From Akkermansiaceae bacterium (GTDB lineage: Bacteria > Verrucomicrobiota > Verrucomicrobiia > Verrucomicrobiales > Akkermansiaceae), in the NCBI GenBank assembly GCA_947491475.1, contig CANLKN010000016.1, forward strand, positions 1 to 50,507: a stretch of DNA of 50,507 nucleotides, read 5' to 3'. Shown here one piece after another: positions 33,673 to 42,647 of this stretch (position 1 is the stretch's first letter; every line of letters starts with the position of its first letter). The position numbers were made by a program, and so were the translations under genes. Under the pieces are notes generated by a model. That model worked only from the letters and a program-made list of their open reading frames with translations. It was not told the DNA's origin and did not search any database.

Positions 33673-33942
33673 TTACCAGCTCGACTTGGTCACGCCGGGG
33701 AGCATGCCTGCGGAGGCCAGCTCGCGGAAGGTGATCCGGGAGAGGCGGAAGCGGCGCAGAAAAGCGCGGCGTCGGCCGGTGATTTCGCATCGGTTGATCA
33801 AGCGCGTCGGACTTGCGTCACGCGGCAGCATCGAGAGACCCACGTAGTCCTTCTCGGCTTTGAGCTTGAGACGGAGTTCAGCGTATTTCTCGACGGTTTG
33901 TTTTTTGCGCTCGTTGCGGGCAATCCAACTTTTCTTAGCCAT
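33673..33942 (-). CDS. rpsN: 30S ribosomal protein S14
   Basis: An 89-residue protein from [13 protein letters not shown]. The C-terminal signature is [16 protein letters not shown]. It has the zinc-free form: the C-x-x-C pairs of the short S14 type are absent, and length matches the long type. The ATG at 33942 is preferred over a longer frame that adds 16 unconserved residues. It stands outside the usual ribosomal operon, next to zinc-ribbon FmdB. Confidence 0.95.
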   Translation of the reverse strand: MAKKSWIARNERKKQTVEKYAELRLKLKAEKDYVGLSMLPRDASPTRLINRCEITGRRRAFLRRFRLSRITFRELASAGMLPGVTKSSW

Positions 33943-34146
33943 AATTCGGGGGGCGGTTTTTAGGGTCTGGACCGGTGCATGCAAGCCCAAAGTTGCGACT
34001 TCGGGGAATTTTGCTGAATTTGCCGGGATTGCCCTTGGTTTGCGTGATGATTTTATCCGGAAGTGGACTCGGGCAGGTCGGTTTGCGTATCAGAAGGGGG
34101 GCCGACGGGTTGGGCCACCAGACTCACAAAGCCCGCATGCGTGTCA

Positions 34147-34740
34147 TCACATCGGTTTGGTTTTGATCAGCCGGAAGCGGTCGTGATAAACGCCGCAGTT
34201 GAATTTACGGCAGCAATCGTAGCAGGCGACAGCGCGCTTGATCGGTTTGACGCGGCGGATGGTGGTGAAGCAGTGCGGGCAGGTGTAGGCATGGTTGCGT
34301 TTCATCCGGCGACGCTTGAACGGCAGTGTGTGGAACGGTTGCTCGCCGGCAATGCCGAGGTCGGCGCAAGCGGCGCGCCACTCGCTGCCGTGCGGATCGA
34401 TCTGGCGGCGACCACAACGCTCGTAAGCGATGAGGTGGGCGAGTTCGTGCTTGAGTGTGCGCCACATTTCGTCGGGCTCGCACTGGCGCAGCTTCGGGTT
34501 GAGCTCGATGCTGCGGTCCGGCCACCACGCGCGGCCGGCGGTGGTCTGCATGCGCGGGTTCCACGAGACCCGCACCTTGCGTGCGAGTTCCGGGAGCCCG
34601 AGAGCGGCGGAGGCTTCCGCGCACCAGGCGGTGAGGCCGCCATCTTCCCTGAGCGGCCGTGTGGGCACAGGAGCCGGCGGGGAGATGATACGCAACCACG
34701 AGGTCAAACGAAATTCAAGTTGCGGCATGCTTCGACCCAT
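34147..34740 (-). CDS. SprT-like zinc metallopeptidase-fold protein
   Basis: A product of about 197 residues. The zinc-binding H-E-L-A-H motif lies in T-L-K-H-E-L-A-H-L-I-A-Y-E near residue 105, and a further H-G-S-E-W-R follows. A C-terminal C-P-H-C and C-Y-D-C-C pair forms a zinc ribbon. This is the SprT/SPRTN pattern, proteases thought to act on DNA-bound proteins in eukaryotes; bacterial function is unclear. Several in-frame starts exist (34758 TTG, 34740 ATG, 34728 ATG). The ATG at 34740 was taken. Confidence 0.8.
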   Translation of the reverse strand: MGRSMPQLEFRLTSWLRIISPPAPVPTRPLREDGGLTAWCAEASAALGLPELARKVRVSWNPRMQTTAGRAWWPDRSIELNPKLRQCEPDEMWRTLKHELAHLIAYERCGRRQIDPHGSEWRAACADLGIAGEQPFHTLPFKRRRMKRNHAYTCPHCFTTIRRVKPIKRAVACYDCCRKFNCGVYHDRFRLIKTKPM

Positions 34741-34916
34741 TTGCGACACACTTAACAACTTTGTCCGCGGATGGCAACAGGTGACCCCGGAATTTTTCTA
34801 ACCGAACTATTGTGGTGCGTCTGTGCGTTTACCAAGCCGGATCAGCCGCTCCCTGTTGACAACCGGAGCGAAGCGGAGATGACCGCAGGCAACCGCAGAT
34901 TCGCCGCTAGAGTTTT

Positions 34917-35105
34917 TCAAAACCTGCATTCGAAACCCAGCAGCAGACCGTGGCTGATGACATCGTAGCCGAAGGAGCCGTCCTCGCAATCGGTGCCGAT
35001 GCCGCGGTAGCCGAGCACCGCCGCTGCGGAATCGTTGATCTGATCTCCCAGAGAGGCCATAGCCTGCCACGTAAGATCCGAAGATACGCCAAACCCGCCG
35101 ATGCC
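34917..35105 (-). pseudogene. Fragment of an outer-membrane beta-barrel protein (C-terminal end)
   Basis: About 62 residues ending in a C-terminal Phe read G-I-G-G-F-G-V-S-S-D-L-T-W-Q, then L-G-Y-R-G-I-G-T-D, D-G-S-F-G-Y-D-V-I-S-H-G and L-L-G-F-E-C-R-F. This matches the last strands of a family of small outer-membrane barrels, with two cysteines where tyrosines are usual. Upstream the match stops abruptly at about 35105, and the next sequence belongs to something else. The gene is decayed or truncated by insertion. Confidence 0.55.
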
Positions 35106-35111
35106 GCATAG

Positions 35112-35336
35112 GGCGGAGAAACCAGCGAACTGTCCCTCGCCGAATCGGGCACCTGCCTGAGCAACGGCGAACTGCGTATCGAGCTGCACGGCCAGGCCAA
35201 TCCCGTTCACGATGACGTCGTGGCAGCTCTTTGCACCAAACTCAACGCCACCGAGACCCACTATCCCGGCACAAAATTGCGCCTCAATTACGTCCCGCTC
35301 AGGTCATCCTCTTTCCCTACGGGTCAGGATGTCTGA
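35112..35336 (+). pseudogene. Probable transposase C-terminal fragment
   Basis: An open frame of about 74 codons without a start. It contains L-C-T-K-L-N-A-T-E-T-H-Y-P-G-T-K-L-R, resembling the end of IS-type DDE transposases as I recall them. It begins right after the outer-membrane fragment ends, in the opposite direction, suggesting that an insertion sequence broke that gene and was then mostly lost. The identification needs a protein search. Confidence 0.42.
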
Positions 35337-35369
35337 GTCTTTGTTGGATGCCGATGGTAGGACCTTACT

Positions 35370-35480
35370 ATGCGCTCATCCGTTCATGACCTACTTCCAC
35401 CCGGGTTGCGTAAACCACTGTCCAAATTCGGCAAGGATTTGGAGCTACCCGGTCGCAGGAGCCTCCTCACTGCCGCGTTG
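35370..35480 (+). pseudogene. Possible XRE-type helix-turn-helix fragment
   Basis: M-R-S-S-V-H-D-L-L-P-P-G-L-R-K-P-L-S-K-F resembles the start of small XRE-family regulators (L-P-P-x-x-R-x-A-L-x-K-L-G-x-D-L), but the frame then loses similarity in the helix-turn-helix core and runs into the downstream gene's end. It is the third fragment in a 700-nt stretch with no intact gene (34741-35482). Confidence 0.3.
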
Positions 35481-35482
35481 GA

Positions 35483-37027
35483 TTATTCAGCCCTTGAGAG
35501 CCGGGTGATGCCACGCTGGAGAAGTTGGGAGTCCACGTTGGTGGCGAGCAGTTCGTCGAGGTGGATGGTGAGGTTTTCATCGGCGAATTCGATGGTGTGA
35601 AGTTCGCCTTCCAGCCCATCAAATGCCTGGATGAGGGATTTCATGTCGCGGATTTCGCGGCCATTGACCTTGCGGACGATGAGGTTGTTCAGGCGCTCGT
35701 AGCCGACGGTGGCGGGAGTGGGGATGGCTCCGCTGAGGAAAACCACGCGGTCCATGGAGTCCTGGTAATTTTCCGGGTTCTCATAAGTATCGAGCAGGTT
35801 GAGAGGTGCGCGGGAGCGCCAGTCCTCGCCGAAGCTCTCGAGTAGGGGCAGAGAGAGTTCTTGGAACACCAGACCGCCCTTGACGAGGTAGTTGGGTGCC
35901 CTGTTGTAGAGATGGCTGGGCACCAGGCGCGTGCCTTCATCCTCTCTGATGACGGCGGCTTTGAGTTCGAGCGGTTCGCCATCGCGCAACAGCGAGAGGG
36001 TGACCGTATCACCGCTGGATTTCTCACCGCGGATGAGGTGGCCCCAGGAGACGCTGCCGTAGTTCGGATGTTCATAGTAGCCACGGCGGTCGATTGGCTG
36101 GCCGTCCACGGCGAGTAGCACGTCACCCTTGAGCAGGCCCGCGCGATCCGCCGCGCCGCCCTTGCGGATGCTGCGGAGATACACGCCGCCTTGGTCGTCG
36201 CGAAGTTTCAGCCATTGGCGCAGCGAGTTGTCCTCGGTGCGGGCAACGGAGGCACCGAGGCTGGGGAACCCGCCGTAGGATCCCTGGCTGGACTCGTTGA
36301 TGAAGCGCGCGAGGATGTCGGTGGAAATGACATCACAGAGCTGATCCTTGGAGTTGTAGCTGATCAACACGCCGGCGAGCTTGCGGCCATTGAGCACCGG
36401 CAGGGTGTAGCTGCTGGAGGCGCTCTGCATTGAGGCCTTCACTCGATAGGTCAGGAAACTCTGGCCGGGCAGGAGGTTCGGGGAAATGCCCACGCTTTGC
36501 AGGGGGCCCTCGGTAAGAATTGGCAGCCCGTTGTCTTCGAGCTGGAGCACCTTGAGGGAATCCCCGATCGCGGATGGGGGGGCGATTTCGAATGGCACCG
36601 TGCCCTCGAAAAAGATGGCACCCTGTTCCTCAGAGGTGGGGCCCAGCAAGGCGAGGTTGGCCTCGTGGTCGGTGGCGATCACCCGGGCGGGCGTGAAGCG
36701 GCTGCCATCGGCGGATTCGAATTCGAGATAGGTGGCATCCGCTACGAGTTCCGCAGTGGTGACGACGAGTTGGGGTCCGACGATGGCGGCCAGGGCACGG
36801 CGGCGGCTCGGTGCGTTTTTTTCCCACGGCTGCCAGAGATTCCACGTTTGTTGGGTGGAGTTGATGCGGACCACCGAGGATTTCACATCCCACTCGGCGG
36901 GCGCGGGTTCTTCGGCTGGGGCGGCGCTTTCCACCGCATCCGTGGCTTCAGGTTTTGTCGATTTCGATTCCGGCGGCTGGCAGGAGGCAAGTGCGAGGAT
37001 CAGTGGCAGGATGAAAAGCGTGCGCAT
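35483..37027 (-). CDS. HtrA-like PDZ lipoprotein without catalytic triad
   Basis: A 514-residue lipoprotein: the signal peptide ends L-A-L-A-S-C, then comes a Pro/Ala/Glu linker. Residues about 70-290 follow the trypsin-like HtrA layout, but the usual V-T-N-A-H-V-V reads V-V-T-T-A-E-L-V-A-D-A (His lost), the Asp region is D-H-E-A-N-L-A-L-L (Asp kept) and the G-N-S-G-G-P loop is A-S-S-S-Y-T-L-P-V (Ser motif lost). Two PDZ-like regions follow (G-G-A-A-D-R-A-G-L-L-K-G-D-V-L-L-A-V-D-G near 330). Inference: a periplasmic scaffold or chaperone rather than a protease. The start at 37027 is chosen for the signal peptide. Confidence 0.78.
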   Translation of the reverse strand: MRTLFILPLILALASCQPPESKSTKPEATDAVESAAPAEEPAPAEWDVKSSVVRINSTQQTWNLWQPWEKNAPSRRRALAAIVGPQLVVTTAELVADATYLEFESADGSRFTPARVIATDHEANLALLGPTSEEQGAIFFEGTVPFEIAPPSAIGDSLKVLQLEDNGLPILTEGPLQSVGISPNLLPGQSFLTYRVKASMQSASSSYTLPVLNGRKLAGVLISYNSKDQLCDVISTDILARFINESSQGSYGGFPSLGASVARTEDNSLRQWLKLRDDQGGVYLRSIRKGGAADRAGLLKGDVLLAVDGQPIDRRGYYEHPNYGSVSWGHLIRGEKSSGDTVTLSLLRDGEPLELKAAVIREDEGTRLVPSHLYNRAPNYLVKGGLVFQELSLPLLESFGEDWRSRAPLNLLDTYENPENYQDSMDRVVFLSGAIPTPATVGYERLNNLIVRKVNGREIRDMKSLIQAFDGLEGELHTIEFADENLTIHLDELLATNVDSQLLQRGITRLSRAE

Positions 37028-37053
37028 GGCGGGAAAGTCGGGTGTGAATGAGA

Positions 37054-37078
37054 AATCTACAATCTTCAATCTACAATC
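37054..37078. repeat. Direct repeat AATCTACAATC
   Basis: Two exact copies at 37054-37064 and 37068-37078, separated by three bases, in the 52-nt gap between the HtrA-like gene and dapB. A related tandem repeat sits at the other end of dapB. Confidence 0.6.
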
Positions 37079-37079
37079 C

Positions 37080-37817
37080 TCACCTGAGTCCCAGCACGTC
37101 CTGCATGTCATAGAGGCCGGCGGGTTTATCATGCAGCCAGATGGCGGCTTGCACGGCTCCGGAGGCGAAGGTGAGGCGGGAGGAGGCTTTGTGGGTGAGT
37201 TCGACACGCTCTCCATCGGCGGCGAAGATCACGGTGTGATCGCCCACGACATCGCCGCCGCGCAGCGTGTGCATGCCGATTTCACGAGGCTTGCGCGGGC
37301 CGATGTTGCCGACACGGCCGTGGGCGATGTCGTCCTGATAGGAGGTGCCGGTTTCGGCATTGAGGATCTCCAACAAAGTGCGGGCGGTGCCGGAGGGCGC
37401 ATCAATCTTGTGGCGGTGATGCATTTCGGTGACCTCGATATCGAAGCGGTCCTGCTTGAGGATGCGCGCGGCGTGGCGGGTGAGCCAGAACAGGGTGTTC
37501 ACGCCCACGGAGTAATTCGACGCATAAACAATCGGCAGCGTTATCGCTGCTTCATGGATCATCGCGCGTTCCGCATCGGTGTGACCGGTGGTGCCGATGA
37601 CAAGGTGCGTGCGATGTTTCAGGGCGGCTTCTACGACTTGGGCAGTGAAGGAATGCACGGTGAAATCAATGATGCAGGATGCCTGCGCGGCGGCGGCATC
37701 GAGATCCTCGCCCACATCGTGGGTGGCGGCGACGGCGACAAGGGGTTCCGCAGCGGCGGCCTGCAGCAAGGCCTGGCCCATGCGGCCGGATTTTCCTGTG
37801 ATGAGTAGCTTTGGCAT
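37080..37817 (-). CDS. dapB: 4-hydroxy-tetrahydrodipicolinate reductase
   Basis: A 245-residue DapB, which reduces 4-hydroxy-tetrahydrodipicolinate with NAD(P)H on the diaminopimelate/lysine path. The N-terminal nucleotide-binding loop is G-K-S-G-R-M-G-Q, V-I-G-T-T-G-H-T-D is near residue 73, and the active-site motif is H-H-R-H-K-I-D-A-P-S-G-T-A near 135. The ATG at 37815-37817 is right at the edge of a TGGATTG tandem array, which occupies the place of a ribosome-binding site, and no G-rich leader is visible. Confidence 0.95.
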   Translation of the reverse strand: MPKLLITGKSGRMGQALLQAAAAEPLVAVAATHDVGEDLDAAAAQASCIIDFTVHSFTAQVVEAALKHRTHLVIGTTGHTDAERAMIHEAAITLPIVYASNYSVGVNTLFWLTRHAARILKQDRFDIEVTEMHHRHKIDAPSGTARTLLEILNAETGTSYQDDIAHGRVGNIGPRKPREIGMHTLRGGDVVGDHTVIFAADGERVELTHKASSRLTFASGAVQAAIWLHDKPAGLYDMQDVLGLR

Positions 37818-37844
37818 GGATTGTGGATTGTGGATTGTGGATTG
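37817..37844. repeat. Four tandem copies of TGGATTG
   Basis: Seven-base unit repeated four times, beginning at the first base of the dapB start codon (minus strand) and extending upstream of it. Copy-number slippage here would change the spacing of the dapB leader. Confidence 0.8.
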
Positions 37845-37910
37845 GTAAGAGATGAGAGATGCGCCTTCTTTTCTTGCGTCTTGTGTCTTGAAGTCTTGTG
37901 TCTTCTTTAT

Positions 37911-40469
37911 TCAGTCTTCCCAAATCATGTGTTTGAGTTGGAGTTGACTGGCGCGGGCGGCGGCTTCACCGGCGCGGGGGCCTTCGAAGGAGGCTATTTT
38001 GCGGGCGCAGGCGATGGCTGCGGGCCAGCGGCCTGCTTTTTCGAGCAGGGCGAGTGCGCGGAAGCCGCAGAGTTCGAAGTAATGCCACTCGGCGGGCGCA
38101 GTGGCGGTTTCAAGCACGGAGTAATAGGCGGTGAATGCTTCCTTTTCGCGTTTGCGTGAGGGGTCCTTCTCGTCGGAAATTTGTTCGAGGGTGCGGCCGC
38201 GCAGGTATTGCAGGCGGTGGATCACTCCGGGGGTGGCGGGTGCGGCGGCCAGCAGGCGGTCATAGACGGCGAGTGCTTCGGTGAGTGAGGTGGGATTGGT
38301 GCCGCCCTGGGCATAGATCGCCTCTCCTAACAAAAGTCCGGCGGGCAGGTGGAGTGGATCGGAATTTTCCAACGAATCGAACCACTGGCGAAGGAAGTCG
38401 ATCGCCTCGGGCAGGCGGTTCATGTCGATCATGAGCCGGGCTTTTTCCATCATGGCGATGGGAGTGAGCGGGCGCTTGAGGGCGATCACCTTGTCAAACA
38501 GGGCGAGCGCCTCCTGTTGGGACTGGCTGGCTGGAATGAGGGCTGCGGAGCGGGCGGCGAGTAGCAAGGCGGCCTCAGCGCGGGTGGGGTCGGCGTCGGT
38601 GGCGGCGAGTTTTTCGAGCACCATGCGGGCCTCGTTGTAGCTGCTGGACTCGAACAGATTGCGGCCAAGCACAAGGGCGGCCTCTGCTGCTGCCGGATCT
38701 CCGGAAAATTGTTCGAGAATCCGGCGGGCGGTGGCGATGGCGGCAGGGATGTCCTTGGAGAGATCTTCGATGCGCAGGCGGTTCAGCATCAATCGTTGAG
38801 GATTGAGGGTCGCGGATTTTTCCGGATCTGCGGCGAGGGTTTCGAGTTGGGCGCGGGCGAAGGAAAGATCCGGCGGAGCGGTGGCGATGGCGGCCTCGGC
38901 AGCGGCGAGACGTGCTTCCGGCACTCGCGGGTGATCGGGGTGTTGAAGCAGGAACTCTTCGATGGCAGCCCGCTTTTCAAGAGGATTTTCCAAGGATAGG
39001 GTGCGCTCGAGTTGGAGGTCGGCCGCGAGCGAGGGATCGCTGAGCTTGTCGGTCTGGAGGACGGGGGTGCTTGTGGCGTGGCCGAAACGGAGGATGGCGG
39101 CGTTGAAGCGCGCGGCGCGGGCCTCGCTGGCGGCCAGCGAGGAGGCGGCTTCCTCAAAGAGCGCTGCAGCCTTGGTTTTATCACCATGGGCAAAGGCGTT
39201 TTTGGCTTCGAGAACCGCTGATTGGCCGCGCAGGGTGGGAGAGTTGGCGGTTTCCCTGAGTGTGGCAAGCAGGTCGAATGCGTGCTCGTCGGCACCGTCG
39301 GCGAGGGCTTTGCGGGCGCGTTCCAGCATGGCAAGCCCGGCGAGCGGGTGCTGCGGGAAATCGAGGCGCAGGCGGTTGAGCAAACGCTGGGCCTCGCTGG
39401 CAGCCTCGGGGGTGGCGCTGCGTTTGAGCCCTTGGGCGCGGGCGAAGAGTGCTTGGGCGGTGAGTTCCTCCGTGGCGCCAGCGGTGGGCCAGGCAGCGGC
39501 GGCAAATGGGCCGGCCGTGGCGATCAAACCGGTGGCTGGTAGCTCCGGCGGCGTGATCCATTCGCTGAGTTTTTCCAGAATGGGATCCGTCGCGGCGAGT
39601 GTTTCCGGCATGGCGGCGCGCAAGCGCTGGAAGAGCGGCGCAAGCAGCGGAGAATCCGGATTTTCCTGAATGAATGAGAGCAGGAAACTGGCGGCAGCTT
39701 GGGGATTATTGCGAGCGAGATGAGTGTCTGCCAGACCCACTGCGGCGCGGTGTCTGCGGTCCAGCGATTGGCCTGTCGCCTGGTTGAGCAGTGACTGGAA
39801 AACATCGGCGGCCTCGGCGGGCTTGCCTTCGGCAAGCAACAAATGCGCCTCAAGGAAAGTGGCGAAGGGCCGGTCACCGGGGGCGATCGCATCCGTGGCT
39901 GGCATGATCAAGCGAGCCTCGGGGCCGCGGCGCTGATCAAGCAGGATTTCCACTTGGTGCAGCCGCGCCTTGGCAGCGAGGGGGGCATCGGATTTTTGCT
40001 CCAAGGCCTTGAGAGTATCCAAGGCAGCCTTGGGTTTACCAAGTGCGAGTTGGAGATTCTTGGCCGTCAATGCGGTTTCACTTTGGAAAGGCGCTTGCGG
40101 GTTTTGTGTGAGCGGCAGTAACACATCGAGCGCTTCCGTGAAGCGGTCAAGTGAAGCCAGCGCCTGGCCGCGCCAGAATGGGGCTTCCGGGTGATCGGAA
40201 ACAAACGACTCATCGAGCAGGGCGAGCGCCTGCTCAGCCTTGCCATCGCGGATCCACGACTCGGCAAGCCGGATGGCCACGCGCAGCTTGTCCAGCGGCG
40301 CGAGTGCGGGGTCGCCGAGGCTGGCATCAAAGTGCAGGGCTGCCATTTCCCACAGGCCGGCGGCAAGAGCGTCCTCGCCGAGACGGATGCGCGAGTCGTC
40401 CGTAGCCTGCCCGATCAGGGGGGATGGTGTGGCGATAAGCAACAGCGGCAGAAGCGATCTGAAATTCAT
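37911..40469 (-). CDS. Exported TPR-repeat protein
   Basis: An 852-residue protein with a signal peptide (M-N-F-R-S-L-L-P-L-L-L-I-A, cleavage around G-Q-A). The rest is alpha-helical, with many degenerate tetratricopeptide repeats, e.g. G-K-A-E-Q-A-L-A-L-L-D-E, A-E-G-K-P-A-E-A-A-D-V-F and L-E-Q-F-S-G-D-P-A-A-A-E-A-A. The low number of aromatic residues and the steady Ala/Leu/Glu pattern suit a solenoid. It is probably periplasmic and involved in protein contacts; no enzyme domain is seen. The ATG at 40469 was chosen over an upstream frame start because it begins the signal peptide. Confidence 0.82.
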   Translation of the reverse strand: MNFRSLLPLLLIATPSPLIGQATDDSRIRLGEDALAAGLWEMAALHFDASLGDPALAPLDKLRVAIRLAESWIRDGKAEQALALLDESFVSDHPEAPFWRGQALASLDRFTEALDVLLPLTQNPQAPFQSETALTAKNLQLALGKPKAALDTLKALEQKSDAPLAAKARLHQVEILLDQRRGPEARLIMPATDAIAPGDRPFATFLEAHLLLAEGKPAEAADVFQSLLNQATGQSLDRRHRAAVGLADTHLARNNPQAAASFLLSFIQENPDSPLLAPLFQRLRAAMPETLAATDPILEKLSEWITPPELPATGLIATAGPFAAAAWPTAGATEELTAQALFARAQGLKRSATPEAASEAQRLLNRLRLDFPQHPLAGLAMLERARKALADGADEHAFDLLATLRETANSPTLRGQSAVLEAKNAFAHGDKTKAAALFEEAASSLAASEARAARFNAAILRFGHATSTPVLQTDKLSDPSLAADLQLERTLSLENPLEKRAAIEEFLLQHPDHPRVPEARLAAAEAAIATAPPDLSFARAQLETLAADPEKSATLNPQRLMLNRLRIEDLSKDIPAAIATARRILEQFSGDPAAAEAALVLGRNLFESSSYNEARMVLEKLAATDADPTRAEAALLLAARSAALIPASQSQQEALALFDKVIALKRPLTPIAMMEKARLMIDMNRLPEAIDFLRQWFDSLENSDPLHLPAGLLLGEAIYAQGGTNPTSLTEALAVYDRLLAAAPATPGVIHRLQYLRGRTLEQISDEKDPSRKREKEAFTAYYSVLETATAPAEWHYFELCGFRALALLEKAGRWPAAIACARKIASFEGPRAGEAAARASQLQLKHMIWED

Positions 40470-40526
40470 CCGGCACGCGGATTTTGGCGCGGCTGGGGGG
40501 CGATGGCGAGCCCGGATCAAGCAGAA

Positions 40527-41150
40527 TTAAATCCCGGTGCCGAACATCCGGTCGCCGGCATCGCCGAGGCCGGGGAGAATGAAGCCGCGTTCGTTGAGGC
40601 AGCGGTCGAGCGCGGCGGCGAAGATGGGCAATTCGGGGAAAGCGGCACTCAGGGTGGCCACGCCTTCGGGCGCGGCGACCATGCAGGCGAAGCGCAATGA
40701 GCGCGCACCGGCGTCGCGGAGCTTGCGCACGGCCTCCACAGCGGAGCCACCGGTGGCGAGCATGGGGTCCAGAATGATGATCTCGCAGCCGGTGAGAGTG
40801 GGCGGATGCTTCATGTAATATGACTCCGGCAGCAGGGTTTTCTCGTTGCGAGCCAAGCCGATGTGGGCCACGGAGGCCTGCGGGATCAGATCCAGGAAGC
40901 CATCGAGAAACGCGAGTCCAGCGCGGAGGACGGGCACCAGGATGATGTTGCGAGCGAGTTTCTCTCCGGAGGTGATTTCCAGCGGTGTATTGCAGGGAAC
41001 GACATCGGTTTCCAAGTCCGTCGTCACCGCGGGGACCATCAATGAGGCAATTCGCCGGACGCGCTGGCGGAATTCCGGCGATGGGCAAGCGGGATCTCGA
41101 AGGCGCGTGAGTTCATCCGCGATCAATGGATGGTGAATCGTCTGAAACAT
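40527..41150 (-). CDS. upp: Uracil phosphoribosyltransferase
   Basis: A 207-residue pyrimidine salvage enzyme making UMP from uracil and PRPP. The PRPP motif is I-I-L-D-P-M-L-A-T-G-G-S-A near residue 124. L-V-P-V-L-R-A-G-L near 71 and the C-terminal uracil-binding P-G-L-G-D-A-G-D-R-M-F-G-T near 193 are standard. Length is typical. It sits 8 nt from the stop of the upstream activator gene, so the two may share a transcript. Confidence 0.96.
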   Translation of the reverse strand: MFQTIHHPLIADELTRLRDPACPSPEFRQRVRRIASLMVPAVTTDLETDVVPCNTPLEITSGEKLARNIILVPVLRAGLAFLDGFLDLIPQASVAHIGLARNEKTLLPESYYMKHPPTLTGCEIIILDPMLATGGSAVEAVRKLRDAGARSLRFACMVAAPEGVATLSAAFPELPIFAAALDRCLNERGFILPGLGDAGDRMFGTGI

Positions 41151-41158
41151 CGCATTAT

Positions 41159-42538
41159 TCAGCGTTTGAGGAGTTTCCGAAGATCGGATGTGGGCAAATT
41201 GAGCTGAACAGCAGCATCCTTGAGATCGCCATCGGCGCGGTCAACCACACGGCCGACCACCTCGCGGGTGATCCACCCGAGTAGATCCCCGTCCGCTGGG
41301 GCGAGGTTGATCAATTGATCAAGCGCGGTGGAAACGGCGGCGGGCGATTTCCCGGGGGCGGAGGCGAGCGGAATGTCGGATGGCAGCAGGATGTTCGAGG
41401 AAGCAAGCGCACAGGCGCGGGCGATGGTGTTTTCCAACTCGCGGACGTTGCCCGGCCAGTTGTGCGATTGCAGGGTGTTGATGGCCTCGGCGGAGAGGCG
41501 GATGCGCGCCATGCCGTTCTTCTTGGTGATGCGCTGGAGGAAAAACTCGGCTAGCAGCGGAATATCCTCGCGTCGTTCGCGCAGCGGCGGAATCGGGATT
41601 TCCACCACATTGAGGCGATAGTAGAGGTCTTCGCGGAAACGCCCGACAGCCACTTCCTCGGAGAGATTCTTGTGCGTGGCGGCGATGATCCTCACGTCGG
41701 TAGTGATCGTTTCGTTGGCACCCACGCGCGAAAACGAGCCGTCCTGCAGCACACGCAATAGTTTGACCTGGATGGAAAGCGGCATGTCGCCGATTTCATC
41801 GAGAAAAAGCGTGCCGCCATCCGCTTGCTCGAAGCGTCCCGCGCGGCGGGCGATCGCGCCGGTGAACGAGCCTTTTTCATGGCCGAACAACTCGCTCTCT
41901 AACAAATTTTCAGGGATCGCGCCGCAGTTGATGGTGATCATCTCCTTTTGGCGGCGCGGGCTGTATTCGTGCATCGCCTTGGCCACCAGTTCCTTGCCGG
42001 TGCCGCTCTCGCCCGCGATGAGCACCGGCGCATCCGAGCGCGCGACGCGGCCGACCAGCTTGAAAACCTGCTGCAGCGCGCGAGACACGCCGATCATTTT
42101 TGCCCGGCTGTCGTGTTTGGGCATTTCCGCCGACGGCTGGTCCGCGCTGCGGCGGTCATCGCGGGTTTGCAGGGCGGACTCGACCAGGGGCCTGAGCTCG
42201 AATGCCAGTGACTCCTTGCGCAAGACGTCGTGCGCCCCACGCTGGGTGGCCTCGATGATTTGTCCGGTCGTCGGAAATCCGGCGGTGAGCACCACCAGCG
42301 TCTGCGGGCTGTGCTGGAGAATCCGGTCCAGCAACTCCATGCCGTCGAACGGTTCCAATTCCATCGCCGCCACCACCACGCCCACTTCGGTTTTTTCGAC
42401 CACCTTTAAGGCATTGGCTGCATTATCACAGCGCAGCACCCTTAGATTTTTCGCAGCAAGGTGCTTAGTCGCCCATTCCAGGAAATCCAGATCAGGATCT
42501 ACCAGCAAGAGGGTTTCTTCTTTGGAATTTTCAGGCAT
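41159..42538 (-). CDS. NtrC-type sigma-54 activator with degenerate receiver
   Basis: A 459-residue protein. Receiver-like domain (residues about 8-120): the acidic start V-D-P-D-L-D is present, but the phospho-acceptor position reads V-V-V-A-A-M-E-L (Asp replaced by Ala), while R-K-E keeps the Lys. AAA+ domain (about 145-375): G-E-S-G-T-G-K-E-L Walker A, G-S-F-T-G-A as the sigma-54 contact loop (normally G-A-F-T-G-A), and L-F-L-D-E-I-G-D-M Walker B. A Fis-like helix-turn-helix ends at L-R-K-L-L-K-R. It activates sigma-54 promoters but is probably not controlled by phosphorylation at the usual site. A longer frame upstream adds an unrelated hydrophobic stretch and was rejected. Confidence 0.9.
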   Translation of the reverse strand: MPENSKEETLLLVDPDLDFLEWATKHLAAKNLRVLRCDNAANALKVVEKTEVGVVVAAMELEPFDGMELLDRILQHSPQTLVVLTAGFPTTGQIIEATQRGAHDVLRKESLAFELRPLVESALQTRDDRRSADQPSAEMPKHDSRAKMIGVSRALQQVFKLVGRVARSDAPVLIAGESGTGKELVAKAMHEYSPRRQKEMITINCGAIPENLLESELFGHEKGSFTGAIARRAGRFEQADGGTLFLDEIGDMPLSIQVKLLRVLQDGSFSRVGANETITTDVRIIAATHKNLSEEVAVGRFREDLYYRLNVVEIPIPPLRERREDIPLLAEFFLQRITKKNGMARIRLSAEAINTLQSHNWPGNVRELENTIARACALASSNILLPSDIPLASAPGKSPAAVSTALDQLINLAPADGDLLGWITREVVGRVVDRADGDLKDAAVQLNLPTSDLRKLLKR

Positions 42539-42647
42539 TGCGGCGCAGGCGCAGTCAAGCAGGGCAAAGCTGAAAAACACGAAAAAAAACCACCAAGCCA
42601 ATCAAGAGCCGCATTGCGCTGGGTTTGGTCCCATTCATCAAGCGTGG

